Part shown: positions 35,884 to 45,646 of the stretch, one piece after another
Layout of the letters: each line of letters starts with the position of its first letter
Numbering within the stretch: position 1 is the first letter of the stretch
NCBI GenBank assembly: GCA_947629175.1
Contig: CANRCT010000005.1
Span: 34,676 to 98,675 of the forward strand
DNA length: 64,000 bases
Source of the DNA: an uncultured Muribaculaceae bacterium
GTDB taxonomy: Bacteria; Bacteroidota; Bacteroidia; Bacteroidales; Muribaculaceae
Reading direction: 5' to 3'
Translations under genes and position numbers: made by a program
Notes under the pieces: model-generated
The model's database searches: none
What the model was told of the DNA's origin: nothing
What the model saw: the letters and a program-made list of their open reading frames with translations, nothing else

Positions 35884-37818
35884 TCAGGCGTCGATGTTGG
35901 CGTAGTTGGCGTTTTCTTCTATGAACACGCGCCGCGGCTCCACATCGTCGCCCATCAGCATGTCGAAGATGCGTTCGGCCTCGATGGCATCCTTGATGGT
36001 GACCTGCTTGAGCAGCCGGTGTTCGGGCGACATGGTGGTGTCGCGGAGCTCCTCGGCGTTCATCTCGCCGAGACCCTTGAACCGCTGCACCTTCGATTTG
36101 TCGCCGTGACGGGCTATGAATGCCTGCACCTGCTCGGGGGTCCAGCAATAGTCCTCGATCTTGCCCTTCATGCACTTGTAGAGCGGCGGGGTGGCGAGAT
36201 AGAGGTAGCCGTTCTCGATTATCGGGCGCATGAACTTGAAGAAGAATGTCATGAGCAGCGTGGCGATATGCGCGCCGTCGACGTCGGCATCGGTCATGAT
36301 GATGATCTTGTGGTAGGCGAGTTTGGAGAGGTTGATGGCCTTGGAGTCCTCTTCGGTGCCTATGCTTACGCGCAGTGCGCGGAACATGGTCTGAATCTCC
36401 TCGTTGTCGAAAGCGCGGTGTTCGGCGGCCTTCTGCACGTTGAGAATCTTGCCTCGCAGCGGCAGTATGGCCTGGAACTGGCGGTCGCGGCCCTGCTTGG
36501 CGGTGCCTCCTGCGGAGTCGCCCTCGACGAGGAATATCTCGCAGTCCTCCGCCGTGCGCGACGAGCAGTCGGCAAGCTTGCCGGGCAGTCCGCCTCCCAT
36601 GAGCGGCGTCTTGCGCAGGATCTTGTTGCGGGCATTGTATGCGGCCTGACGCGCCTGGGCGGCAAGCACTATCTTGTCGACGATGGTGCGGGCCTCCTTG
36701 GGGTGCTCCTCAAGGTAATTGCCGAGCGCTTCGCTGACAGCCTGCGATACGGCGGCCATTACCTCCTGGTTGCCGAGCTTGGTCTTGGTCTGACCCTCGA
36801 ACTGAGGTTCGAGCACCTTTACGGACACTACGGCCGTCAGGCCCTGACGGAAGTCGTCGCCGGCCACCTCAACCTTGGCTTTCTCGAGTATCTTGTTGTC
36901 GTCGGCGTACTTCTTGAGTGTCTGCGTCAGTCCGCGGCGGAATCCGGTGAGATGTGTGCCTCCTTCGATGGTATGAATGTTGTTGACGTAGGAGTAGACG
37001 TTCTCGCTGAAGTCGGTGTTGTAGGTGAGCGCCACCTCCACGGGTATGCCCTGGCGCTCAGTCGTCAGGTGTATTACGTGGGGTATCAGCTCGGTCTTGT
37101 TGGAGTCGATGTATCTGACGAATTCCTCCAGGCCCTTGTCGGAGTGGAATACTTCGCTGCGGGGCTGTCCGTCGGCGTTGACATTGCGTTTGTCGGTAAG
37201 CGACAGCGTGATTCCGGCGTTGAGGAAAGCCAGATCGCGCAGACGGTTGGCCAGCGTGGCGTAGTCGTAGACGGTGACTGTGAAAATCGATGCGTCGGGC
37301 AGGAATGTGATCGATGTGCCGGTATGGGTGCTTTCGCCTTCAATGCGGAGCTCGGTGGTGGGCTTGCCGCAGGAGTATTCCTGCACGTAGTGCTTGCCGT
37401 CGCGGTTCACTTCGGCGCGGAGGTAAGTCGACAGGGCGTTGACACACGATACTCCCACGCCGTGGAGGCCGCCCGACACCTTATAGCTTCCTTTGTCGAA
37501 CTTGCCGCCGGCATGAAGCACCGTAAGCACTACCTCAAGAGCGCTCTTGTGCTCCTTCTCATGCATGTCGACAGGAATGCCTCGGCCGTTGTCGACCACG
37601 GTTATGGAATTGTCCTCGTTGATGGTCACTTCGATATGCGTCGCAAATCCGGCCAGCGCTTCGTCGATAGAGTTGTCGACAACTTCGTAAACAAGATGGT
37701 GGAGTCCTTTCTCGCTGATGTCGCCTATATACATGGCCGGGCGTTTCCGCACGGCTTCGAGGCCCTCAAGCACCTGAATGTTGCTCGCACTGTAGTTTTC
37801 TTCTTCTATTTCTGCCAT
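35884..37818 (-). CDS. gyrB: DNA gyrase subunit B
   Basis: A 644-residue ATPase subunit of gyrase, which introduces negative supercoils into DNA. The start is at 37818 (MAEIEEENYSA). The GHKL ATPase domain shows VLEGLEAVRKRPAMYIGD, DNGRGIPVD and GGLHGVGVSCVNALS. The transducer follows, then the TOPRIM domain with EGDSAGGTAKQGRDR and DADVDGAHIATLL, ending ENANYANIDA. The length and the GyrB-type PAMYIGD fit GyrB rather than ParE. No gyrA is adjacent. A -7 box lies at 37888-37895. Confidence 0.95.
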   Translation of the reverse strand: MAEIEEENYSASNIQVLEGLEAVRKRPAMYIGDISEKGLHHLVYEVVDNSIDEALAGFATHIEVTINEDNSITVVDNGRGIPVDMHEKEHKSALEVVLTVLHAGGKFDKGSYKVSGGLHGVGVSCVNALSTYLRAEVNRDGKHYVQEYSCGKPTTELRIEGESTHTGTSITFLPDASIFTVTVYDYATLANRLRDLAFLNAGITLSLTDKRNVNADGQPRSEVFHSDKGLEEFVRYIDSNKTELIPHVIHLTTERQGIPVEVALTYNTDFSENVYSYVNNIHTIEGGTHLTGFRRGLTQTLKKYADDNKILEKAKVEVAGDDFRQGLTAVVSVKVLEPQFEGQTKTKLGNQEVMAAVSQAVSEALGNYLEEHPKEARTIVDKIVLAAQARQAAYNARNKILRKTPLMGGGLPGKLADCSSRTAEDCEIFLVEGDSAGGTAKQGRDRQFQAILPLRGKILNVQKAAEHRAFDNEEIQTMFRALRVSIGTEEDSKAINLSKLAYHKIIIMTDADVDGAHIATLLMTFFFKFMRPIIENGYLYLATPPLYKCMKGKIEDYCWTPEQVQAFIARHGDKSKVQRFKGLGEMNAEELRDTTMSPEHRLLKQVTIKDAIEAERIFDMLMGDDVEPRRVFIEENANYANIDA

Positions 37819-37887
37819 GTTCGGTTGATTTCCAGTTGGTCGGCGCAGCCCGCGGTCATGAGTGGCCGAACTGCGCCAAAAAGCATA

Positions 37888-37895
37888 CAAAATTA
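37888..37895 (-). promoter_or_regulatory. -7 box of gyrB
   Basis: The minus strand reads TAATTTTG (TAnnTTTG) 70 bp upstream of the gyrB start; no clear -33. Confidence 0.45.
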
Positions 37896-37984
37896 CAAAA
37901 AAATCTCGATTCCGCTCTCGCCGCCGTGCGAAAATCTCGCTGTGTGTTTCGGCATTTTGTCGGATGGCCTGTCGCGGATCGGCG

Positions 37985-38770
37985 TCAGTTTATCTTCATC
38001 AGCGATGCCATGAAAGTGTCGCGGTCGGCGGCACGCTGGCGCGTGCGGTTGCGGTAGGTGTAGACGGTGTTGAGCGACAGTCGGAGGATGCGGGCGATGC
38101 GGTTGCAGTCGTCCACTCCTATGCGCATGAAGGCGGTCACGCGCAGTTCGGGCGTAAGCTGTCCGTCGGCGGGCACCGGAAATGTCTTTTCAGGCAGCAG
38201 CAGACTGTTGAGGCGCTCTACAAAGCAGGGATAGGTGCTGAGAAACGCCGTGTCGAAGAGCCGTTGGAAAACATCGGCCTGCCTGTGGAGTATCTTCATG
38301 TTGTCGCGGATGTGTATGTCGTTGTGACGCTGGTCTTTGGCGAGCGCACGGAGGTTTTCCGACAGCTTCTCCATATCGTCGGAATATCTGATGCCGTAAT
38401 CTATGATCTTTTGGAGCAGCTCGGTGCCTGCTGACGTCATGCGCGAAACCATCTCCTCTTTTTCCTTTACCGCTTCTTTCGTTTCCTTTATGAAGTCGGC
38501 CGCTCTCGTAATGGTATCGATCATATCCGCCACTTCAGCGTCGGAACGTCTGTCGATACGGCGTATGTAAAACCATGTGCAGCATACTGCGGCGACGACA
38601 AAAATCACTCCGAGCACAATGCCGGTAGTGGAGAACAGGCTGTAGTCGTATCTTCTCCCGAAGCTGAATAAGGCATCGGAAGAACAGTCAGGAATGGCGG
38701 AAGCCTGAGCCTGAAACGTCAGCATCGACAAAAAGCCAAGAATAGCCGATAGCACGGTCAGTTTTCTCAT
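37985..38770 (-). CDS. DUF6377-like membrane regulator lacking the TPR sensor region
   Basis: A 261-residue protein with a signal peptide (AILGFLSMLTFQAQAS), a short external segment, one membrane helix (about 50-70, GIVLGVIFVVAAVCCTWFY), a coiled coil (about 80-150) and a C-terminal helix-turn-helix-like domain. The final 70 residues (PELRVTAFMRIGVDDCNRIARIL and LNTVYTYRNRTRQRA) match the end of the large Bacteroidetes DUF6377 proteins, which normally carry hundreds of residues of TPR before the membrane helix. Here only about 25 residues precede it, so the sensor is absent. The protein may be a minimal or decayed regulator; the DNA-binding role is inferred. Confidence 0.6.
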   Translation of the reverse strand: MRKLTVLSAILGFLSMLTFQAQASAIPDCSSDALFSFGRRYDYSLFSTTGIVLGVIFVVAAVCCTWFYIRRIDRRSDAEVADMIDTITRAADFIKETKEAVKEKEEMVSRMTSAGTELLQKIIDYGIRYSDDMEKLSENLRALAKDQRHNDIHIRDNMKILHRQADVFQRLFDTAFLSTYPCFVERLNSLLLPEKTFPVPADGQLTPELRVTAFMRIGVDDCNRIARILRLSLNTVYTYRNRTRQRAADRDTFMASLMKIN

Positions 38771-39040
38771 TGATAAAAGCAGGTAAGATTTGTCTGATGT
38801 GTTGATGGCGCAAAATTATCAATATTTTGGCAAATAAGTCGAAAAATGGCGTATCCATTAGGTGCACACTATTGTCAAAAAAGAGTTTTCACGATTTAGA
38901 TTTGTAACATTGTCTGAATAGATGACTTGCTTTTTATTGAGTTGACACCCAGCTGTATGGATGAATATTTTTTAAGTAGTCACTAAAAATTAATATACAA
39001 ATGTTGGCATACTTTTTGCATAACAGTAAGGTAGACAACT

Positions 39041-40050
39041 ATGAGAATCACAGAAGTAAACCTTACCAAGAAACAACGGGTGGAGTTGGAGTACATAGAG
39101 CACTTCGACCCAAGGCCGTTTATGCAGAAACGAAGCCAGATAATATTGTTCAAATCGCAGGGTATGCCCTCGAAGCAGATAGCGGAAAGACTGTCGTGCT
39201 CGGAACCCAAGGTCAACAGATGGGTCAGACGATATCTCGCCGAGGGAGTCGACGGTCTCCGGAACAAACCCGGGCAGGGAGCCAAGCCAATAATGGATTC
39301 CTCAGACGAGGAGGCCGTAAGGCTCGCCATCGAGAAGGACAGGCTCAGTGTCATGAAGGCCAAGGAGAGATGGCAGCAGGCCACAGGCAAGGAGGCGTGC
39401 CGCGACACGTTCAGGGCTTTTTTATCCGCATTGGCGCAAGATTTGGACGTATAAGGAAAACGACCAAAGGGACACCCTCGCCGCAGCTCTACGCTTATAA
39501 GAAGGAGAAGCTGCAAGAGCTTGAACAACAGTATCGTGAAGGACTTATCGATCTCTATTTCGGAGATGGGAGCTTCACCTGTACCGAAGGATACGTGCCA
39601 TACGGCTGGCAGTTCCCCGGAGAGAATATCACCATCCCCTCGGACAGAGACGCAAGGCTCAATATCTGGGGAATGATTGACTACGACAGTCGGTATCATG
39701 GCTTCAGTTCCACCGAAAGCATGACATCCGAACGCATAGCGGATTTCCTTGACAAGTTCTCCCTTACAATAAGGAAGAACACATTCGTTGTGCTTGACAA
39801 TGCCAAGGTACACAGGAGCAAATATATGGAGGAAATGAGAAAGATCTGGGAGAAACGGGGACTTTACCTTTTCTTCCTTCCTCCCTATTCCCCTCATCTC
39901 AACATTGCCGAGACTCTTTGGAGAATGCTCAAGGGGCAATGGATACAGCCCGCAGACTATATCTCGACTGACAACCTCTTCTATGCTGTCAACCGAGGGC
40001 TTGCGGGACTGGGCAAAACCCACTTTATCAATTTCTCCAAAAGAGCCTGA
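39041..40050 (+). CDS. IS630-family transposase, made by -1 frameshifting
   Basis: A DDE transposase of about 336 residues, encoded in two overlapping frames. The first frame (39041-39454) gives the helix-turn-helix region (PSKQIAERLSCSEPKVNRWVRRYL). The second (-1) frame, joined at about 39424, gives the catalytic domain. Its acidic residues lie in YFGDGSFTCTEGY (first D), FVVLDNAKVH (second D) and PPYSPHLNIAETLW (E). The frame change falls on a canonical slippery heptamer T-TTT-TTA (39418-39424), as in several IS630 members, so the gene looks active rather than broken. Confidence 0.85.
39418..39424 (+). other. -1 frameshift slippery site (TTTTTTA) in the IS630 transposase gene
   Basis: The codons gcT-TTT-TTA fit X-XXY-YYZ, and slipping back one base joins FRAF from the first frame to FIRIGARFGR in the second. 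No stop is met before the join. Confidence 0.75.
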
Positions 40051-40086
40051 TACGTTCATTTATTTTTATGAATTACTTAGATTTTT

Positions 40087-40395
40087 CCAATAAGCCGTTT
40101 AGATGGTCTTGACGTCATGAAGCATTCATAGTAATTTTGTAATCAGAAACGTGAGGACGTGATCGGCGTCCGGTTCATTTCCGTGATGAATCAGTATTTG
40201 TTATATATCTTTTTGTGTATCCGGGATTAGGATTCAAGGAATAAAAGTAAGAAGTGCATAATAGTAATGTGTTTTATGTTAGGTTTGGCAGCCTGATTCC
40301 ATTTTATTGAGATGAAGGCTAAAATGTAAGCCGCTCCGTGAGGAACGGCTTATTTCTTTAATGTGCGGCAATGTCACGCGGTCGTTCTTGCATGA
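40087..40395. other. Intergenic region between the IS630 element and uvrA
   Basis: 309 bp of AT-rich DNA with no coding frame I can support. It contains the terminator at 40328-40351; the rest shows no recognisable site. Confidence 0.5.
40328..40351. terminator. Terminator hairpin downstream of uvrA
   Basis: A 10-bp stem with one mismatch (40328-40337 with 40342-40351) around GTGA. On the plus strand it is followed by TATTTCTTT, and on the minus strand it lies 45 bp past the uvrA stop, so it may work in both directions. Confidence 0.7.
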
Positions 40396-43272
40396 TTATC
40401 GCGCGCCGGGCGTCGCGGATGATGCCTCAAGCTCCTCGCGCAGGAAAGATGCTGTGGGCGATGTGCCTGCCGCTATCTCTTCGGGGGTGCCCGCGGCGAG
40501 TATCATTCCGCCTTCGGCTCCTCCTTCGGGGCCCATATCGATCACGTGGTCGGCGTATTTCACCACGTCGAGATTGTGCTCGATCACCACTACGGTATTG
40601 CCTTTGTCGACCAGACGGCTGAATACGCCGAGCAGCACTCTTATATCCTCGAAATGGAGCCCTGTCGTAGGCTCGTCGAGCAGGAAGAGCGTGCGTCCGG
40701 TGTCGCGCTTGGCGAGTTCGGTAGCAAGCTTCACGCGCTGGTTTTCTCCGCCGGAAAGCGTAGACGACGGCTGGCCGAGCTTGATGTATCCCAGACCGAT
40801 ATCCTGAAGCACCTTGATCTTGTTGAGTATCGAGGGGATGCCGGCGAAAAATTCCACGGCCTGATTGATGGTCATGTCGAGCACGTCGGCTATCGATTTG
40901 CCCTTGAACCGCACTTCGAGGGTCTCGCGGTTGTAGCGCCGGCCGCCGCATGTCTCGCATGGCACGAGCACGTCGGGCAGGAAGTTCATCTCTATTGTGC
41001 GGTAGCCGTTGCCGCCGCAGGTCTCGCAGCGGCCGCCGGCCACATTGAACGAGAAGCGCCCCGGCTTGTAGCCGCGGATCCTGGCCTCGGGGAGGCTGAC
41101 GAAGAGGTTGCGTATATCGGTGAATACCCCGGTATATGTGGCGGGATTCGACCGCGGGCTCTTGCCGAGCGGCGACTGGTCGACGGTCACTACCTTGTCG
41201 ATGTTTTCAAGCCCTTCGACCGACGCGTAGGGGAGCGGCTGCTCCTGCGCGCGGTAGAACCGGCTTGTCAGTATGGGGCGCAGAGTGGAGTTGATGAGCG
41301 ACGATTTGCCCGATCCGCTGACTCCGGCCACTACGGTCAGCGTGCCGAGCGGCAGGGTGAGATCCACGTTGCGCAGATTGTGGCCCGACGCTCCGAGCAG
41401 CCTCAGGGTCTTGCCGTTGCCTTTGCGGCGCACTGCCGGGAGCTCAATGCGTCGCAGTCCGTTTAGGTATGATGCGGTGAGAGTGTCGGTGCGCAGCATT
41501 TCGGCAGGAGAGCCGCTGAACACTACCTCTCCGCCCTTGCGACCGGCCTTGGGGCCTATATCGACCACATGGTCGGCCTCAAGCATCATCTCTTTGTCGT
41601 GCTCCACGACGATGACCGTATTGTGCGCGTCGCGGAGCTTCTTGAGCGAGTCGATCAGCCGGCGGTTGTCGCGCTGATGCAGGCCTATGCTCGGCTCGTC
41701 GAGGATATAGAGCACGTTGACGAGCTCCGATCCGATCTGTGTGGCGAGGCGTATGCGCTGGCTCTCGCCTCCGGAGAGAGTGGAGGAGTTGCGGTCGAGC
41801 GACAGATAGCCGAGGCCCACGTCGACAAGAAATCCCAGACGGGTGCGTATCTCCTTTACGATTTCACGGGCCACGATGCCGCGCGTGGCCGGCAGGCGGT
41901 CGGCGAGGCCGTCGGTCCATCGGTAGAGGGCGTTGATATCCATCCTGCAGAGGTCGGCGATATTCTTTCCGTCGATGAAGAAGTGGAGCGCCTCGCGGTT
42001 GAGCCGCTGGCCCCCGCATTCGGGACATGTGGCGCGGCTGAACCATTGGCCGCTCCATTTCTGGGCGGTCGCCGAGGCGTCCTCGGCCTGCTGCATCTCG
42101 ATGTATTTCAGTATCCCCTCGTAGGTGAGGAAATAGTTGGAGGTGGAGAGGGTGGCGTTGGATATCTTCAGGCGTTCGTCGGTGCCGTTGAGTATGTCGG
42201 AGAGCGCTTCCTCCGAAAGCTGGCCTACCGGTGTGGTCAGCTGATGGCCGTATTTCTGGCATATTGCCTCGATCTGCCAGAATATCATCGAATTGCGGTA
42301 TTTGCCGAGCGGGGCGATGCCTCCGTCGCGTATTGAGAGCGACGGGTCGGGCATTATTTTGGCGCGGTCGATGATGTTGACCTGTCCGAGCCCTTTGCAA
42401 AGGGGACACGCGCCCTGTGGAGAATTGAACGAGAAGTTGTGGGGCGCGGGCTCGCGGTAGGAAATGCCGCTGACCGGGTCCATCAGCGTCTGGCTCAGAT
42501 GGCTTGTCTGATCGAGCTCCACGTCATAGACCATCATCTCTTTTTCTCCCTGCCGCAGGGCTTCGTCGACGCTGTCGCGGAGGCGCTGCATGTCGGAGGC
42601 TCCTTTGAGCCGGTCGACGACAAGCTCTATGGAGTGGTTGCGGTAACGGTCGAGTTTCATCCCGTAGGTTATCTCAAGGATCTGGCCGTCGACGCGCACG
42701 TTGAGGTAGCCCTTCTTGCGGAGCGTCTCGAACAGTTCCTTATAGTGACCCTTGCGGTTTTTGACCAGCGGGGCGAGGATGTAGATCTTGCGGTCGGCGT
42801 AGCGCTCTGATATGAGGCTTACGATCTTTTCGTGGGTGTACCTGACCATCGGTTCGCCCGATATATAGCTTCGGGCTTCGCCGGCGCGGGCATAGAGCAG
42901 GCGCAGGAAGTCGTAGATCTCCGTGGTGGTGCCGATGGTGCTCCGCGGGTTGCGGTTGACAGTCTTCTGCTCTATGGCTATGACCGGGTTGAGGCCGGTG
43001 ATCTTGTCGACATCGGGACGTTCGAGCGATCCGAGCATGTTGCGGGCGTAGGATGAGAATGTCTCCACGTAGCGGCGCTGGCCCTCTGCGTAGATGGTGT
43101 CGAAGGCGAGGGAGGATTTTCCGGAGCCTGACAGACCGGTGATCACGGTCAGACTGTCGTGGGGTATCTCAACGTCGATGTTTTTGAGGTTGTGCACCCG
43201 TGCGCCGAGTACCTCAAGCTGCTCTTCTGCGGCAGTCGGTGCAGGTTCGTGTGGTTGTGTCGCTGCAGTCAT
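40396..43272 (-). CDS. uvrA: UvrABC excision nuclease subunit A
   Basis: A 958-residue ATPase that finds damaged DNA in nucleotide excision repair. It has two ABC modules: Walker [23 protein letters not shown] near residue 38 and [15 protein letters not shown] near 635. ABC signatures include [21 protein letters not shown] and [17 protein letters not shown]. Zinc-binding cysteines lie in [20 protein letters not shown] and [11 protein letters not shown] with [10 protein letters not shown]. The length is normal. It follows the lytic transglycosylase gene by 12 bp and probably shares its transcript. Confidence 0.97.
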   Translation of the reverse strand: MTAATQPHEPAPTAAEEQLEVLGARVHNLKNIDVEIPHDSLTVITGLSGSGKSSLAFDTIYAEGQRRYVETFSSYARNMLGSLERPDVDKITGLNPVIAIEQKTVNRNPRSTIGTTTEIYDFLRLLYARAGEARSYISGEPMVRYTHEKIVSLISERYADRKIYILAPLVKNRKGHYKELFETLRKKGYLNVRVDGQILEITYGMKLDRYRNHSIELVVDRLKGASDMQRLRDSVDEALRQGEKEMMVYDVELDQTSHLSQTLMDPVSGISYREPAPHNFSFNSPQGACPLCKGLGQVNIIDRAKIMPDPSLSIRDGGIAPLGKYRNSMIFWQIEAICQKYGHQLTTPVGQLSEEALSDILNGTDERLKISNATLSTSNYFLTYEGILKYIEMQQAEDASATAQKWSGQWFSRATCPECGGQRLNREALHFFIDGKNIADLCRMDINALYRWTDGLADRLPATRGIVAREIVKEIRTRLGFLVDVGLGYLSLDRNSSTLSGGESQRIRLATQIGSELVNVLYILDEPSIGLHQRDNRRLIDSLKKLRDAHNTVIVVEHDKEMMLEADHVVDIGPKAGRKGGEVVFSGSPAEMLRTDTLTASYLNGLRRIELPAVRRKGNGKTLRLLGASGHNLRNVDLTLPLGTLTVVAGVSGSGKSSLINSTLRPILTSRFYRAQEQPLPYASVEGLENIDKVVTVDQSPLGKSPRSNPATYTGVFTDIRNLFVSLPEARIRGYKPGRFSFNVAGGRCETCGGNGYRTIEMNFLPDVLVPCETCGGRRYNRETLEVRFKGKSIADVLDMTINQAVEFFAGIPSILNKIKVLQDIGLGYIKLGQPSSTLSGGENQRVKLATELAKRDTGRTLFLLDEPTTGLHFEDIRVLLGVFSRLVDKGNTVVVIEHNLDVVKYADHVIDMGPEGGAEGGMILAAGTPEEIAAGTSPTASFLREELEASSATPGAR

Positions 43273-43284
43273 GGTTTTTCTGCG

Positions 43285-44205
43285 TTATTCCTTGATCCAG
43301 TTGCGGTCGTAGACGGTCGGTTTCTGCCGGCTCCTGAGCTGTGCGCCGGGTTTGGGCACCATTACCGTATATGTCTTGCCCGATTTGTTGGGAAGCGACT
43401 TGGCGCGGATCCAGGGGTTATACTCTCTGAGCGCCATGTAGGTGGTGCCGTGGGCTGCCGCCCATTGCTGCCAGTCGTCGACAGGCTCGCTGACTTTGAC
43501 GGCTGTGCATTCCGCCGGGCGGTAGAGCTGATCGGCCGTGAGCTCGAATCCGTAGGCATCCGGGCGCGTCATGATGAGCTTCATGGCGAGCAGACGGAAC
43601 ATATAGCGCGAGGTCTCGTCGGTCAGATAGAGGTCGTAGGCGGTGTTATGGCCCTGCGCTTCGAGCTCGCGGGAGATGCGGGCCATGCCTCCGTTGTAGG
43701 AGGCCGCGACTGATTCCCAGTTGCCGAAGCGCGAATAAGCGCGCTTGAGGAAGCGGCACGCCGCGTCGGTGGCTTTTTCAAGGTTGTAGCGCTCGTCGAC
43801 GTAGTTGTTCACTTCCAGGCCATACTCTTTGGCCGTAGCTGGCATGAACTGCCATACTCCGGCAGCCCCGGCTCCGGAGCGGGCGCGCGGATTGAGGTAG
43901 CTCTCTATGCATGCGAGATAGAGCAGATCGGAGGGCACTCCGTGGCGTTTCAGTATCGGGGCCATTGCCGGGAAATACCGGTTGGCGCGCTTGATGGTGA
44001 GGAGGGTGTTGCCGTGGGTGTAGACCATCGAGGTCAGCTCGCGGTCGAAGCGCTCGTACATGTCGTCGCGGTCGAGACTGACGGTCTTGCCTGCGAAACT
44101 CACCTTGGTCGGTATCTCGGGATTGATTACGGCCGAGTGCTGAGCTGTGGCGGCGATGGCGGCTGTGGCGGCGAGAGAGATCAGTATGTAGCGTAGTCTG
44201 TTCAT
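43285..44205 (-). CDS. Membrane-exported lytic transglycosylase (MltD/SLT type)
   Basis: A 306-residue protein with a signal peptide ([14 protein letters not shown]). The SLT domain (about 85-200) shows the catalytic glutamate in [26 protein letters not shown], followed by [13 protein letters not shown] and SVAASYNGG. It cleaves peptidoglycan glycan strands to 1,6-anhydro products. The C-terminal 60 residues ([19 protein letters not shown]) resemble a LysM-like wall-binding repeat. It precedes uvrA by 12 bp and follows the T9SS-tailed gene by 72 bp. Confidence 0.9.
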   Translation of the reverse strand: MNRLRYILISLAATAAIAATAQHSAVINPEIPTKVSFAGKTVSLDRDDMYERFDRELTSMVYTHGNTLLTIKRANRYFPAMAPILKRHGVPSDLLYLACIESYLNPRARSGAGAAGVWQFMPATAKEYGLEVNNYVDERYNLEKATDAACRFLKRAYSRFGNWESVAASYNGGMARISRELEAQGHNTAYDLYLTDETSRYMFRLLAMKLIMTRPDAYGFELTADQLYRPAECTAVKVSEPVDDWQQWAAAHGTTYMALREYNPWIRAKSLPNKSGKTYTVMVPKPGAQLRSRQKPTVYDRNWIKE

Positions 44206-44277
44206 ATTGCTTCGGTTTTGAAGTTCTGTAAAAGGTTTTGAGTGAAGTGGAATGCTGTTGGCTGAGATATGTGTGTT

Positions 44278-45546
44278 TTATCGTTTTCGTCGGATTATAT
44301 TGATGTCGCCTCCGAGGTTGTAGCGTCTGCCGTCAGCGCCCCGCGCCTTGATGACATAGTAGTATGCCCCGGGATCGACGAGGCGCCCCTTATAGCGTCC
44401 GTCCCATCCCTGCGATGGATCGGTGAGCGATGCGAGCTTTACGCCCCAGCGGTTGAAGATATGGCATTCAAATTCCACGATGGAGCGGTAGCTGACCTTC
44501 CACTCGTCGTTGACTCCCTCCGAGTCGCCCGGGGAGAATGCGTTGGGGCATGAGAGGCGGCTCTCGCCGATGCTGACGTTGTATATGTCGCCGTATGTCT
44601 GGCAGGAGCCGTCGGCATTTGCGGCTGTGAAGCGCACGAAGAAATTTCCGGCGTCGCGGAATGTATACGTGAAGTCGGTGGACTGTTCGCTGACGGTGAT
44701 GTCGTTAAATTCCTCGTCGGTAGCGATCTGCCACTCGGTGAATGCGGCGGCGTCTGTCGCCCATGCGGTGAATATCGCTTCGAGAGGCGCCGAGCCTGAG
44801 GCGGCGTCCTCGCCGGCGGTCTGCTCGTTGGAGTTTTCTCTCTGTTCGGTCGTCATACGGGTGAAGCAGGCCACAGCGGTCGGGGTGAAGTCTGATGTGG
44901 TGACTTCAACCGGTCGCTGCCACTTGGTCAGAAACCGGTCGCCGCGGAGGGTGAAGCGTGTGGCGCAGAGCGGTGCGTCGGTCACGATGACATCGCGTAG
45001 GAATGGATAGGACTCCACATCCTCCCGCCGAACGAAGCCCCCCTCTTCCGACGCTTCGAGAATGGTGTGTGTGAGCGTAATCTGACGGTCGATCTCGAAT
45101 GAGCGTCCGTTGATGCCGTGATAAGTCATCCGCGGGGCCGAGCCTGTATAGGCGAGTTCGAGCGAAGAGCAGTCGGATGACGCGACACTCAGTTCTCCTG
45201 CGCTCATAGGAGTCTCTCTCCAGTCGGTCACCCAGAAAAACGTCCTGACATCTCCCTCCTCGGCTATGTAGCCGTGGCTGCCGGCGCGTAGATCGATGGC
45301 CGCACCTTCGCCGATTTCTGTGGCGTCGGAGGCTCCTGCGGTGCCGAACACATACCATCGGGCCCCTCCGGGGGAAGTGGCTTCGGCCCTGAGTCCGTCG
45401 GATCCGTCGGTCACCCACGCGTGATTGAGGCCGCTTGCTGCCTGGGTCTCGATCTCAACAGGGGCGACGCGGGCCGTCAGTCTGACGTCGGCCGACGCTC
45501 TGAAGGCAGCTGCTATGAATAATATGTAGACTATCGGTAGGCGCAT
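44278..45546 (-). CDS. Exported protein with T9SS type B (gliding-motility-associated) C-terminal domain
   Basis: A 422-residue protein: a signal peptide, an unknown beta-rich N-terminal region, a PKD-like segment near 260-320 (FTAWATDAAAFTEWQI and DAGNFFVRFTAAN), and a clear CHU_C/type B sorting domain at the end. The latter has CPNAFSPGDSEGVNDEWKVS, ECHIFNRWGVKLA and GWDGRYKGRLVDPGAYYYVIKA. Such domains direct secretion through the type IX system. It is uncertain whether a full T9SS is present in this genome, but porD lies elsewhere in the window. Confidence 0.8.
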   Translation of the reverse strand: MRLPIVYILFIAAAFRASADVRLTARVAPVEIETQAASGLNHAWVTDGSDGLRAEATSPGGARWYVFGTAGASDATEIGEGAAIDLRAGSHGYIAEEGDVRTFFWVTDWRETPMSAGELSVASSDCSSLELAYTGSAPRMTYHGINGRSFEIDRQITLTHTILEASEEGGFVRREDVESYPFLRDVIVTDAPLCATRFTLRGDRFLTKWQRPVEVTTSDFTPTAVACFTRMTTEQRENSNEQTAGEDAASGSAPLEAIFTAWATDAAAFTEWQIATDEEFNDITVSEQSTDFTYTFRDAGNFFVRFTAANADGSCQTYGDIYNVSIGESRLSCPNAFSPGDSEGVNDEWKVSYRSIVEFECHIFNRWGVKLASLTDPSQGWDGRYKGRLVDPGAYYYVIKARGADGRRYNLGGDINIIRRKR

Positions 45547-45646
45547 TCAGGTAAAAAATGTTTTAGCCTGCAAAATTACTAAATCCGCAGCGTTTTCCCA
45601 TGCGACGCGTCCTTTTCGGCATGTTAAGTATCCGTAAAACTGACAA

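Larger units (their letters stand above)
38967..40086 (+). mobile_element. IS630-family insertion sequence
   Basis: About 1.1 kb, AT-richer than its neighbours. It contains the two-frame transposase gene and imperfect terminal inverted repeats: the left end near 38973 reads TAAGTAGTCACTAAAAAT and the right end near 40079 reads its partner TAAGTAATTCATAAAAAT on the complementary strand. IS630 elements insert at TA; the exact ends are approximate because the repeats are imperfect. It sits between a DUF6377-like gene and uvrA without breaking a gene. Confidence 0.8.

Noticed and set aside
36019..38013. 664-residue plus-strand open frame opposite gyrB
   Set aside because: A shadow of gyrB; no domains, and the gyrB motifs on the minus strand are complete.
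39001..40050. Single 349-codon transposase frame beginning at 39001
   Set aside because: Its first 140 codons are an out-of-frame reading of the HTH region; the real start is at 39041 in the other frame.
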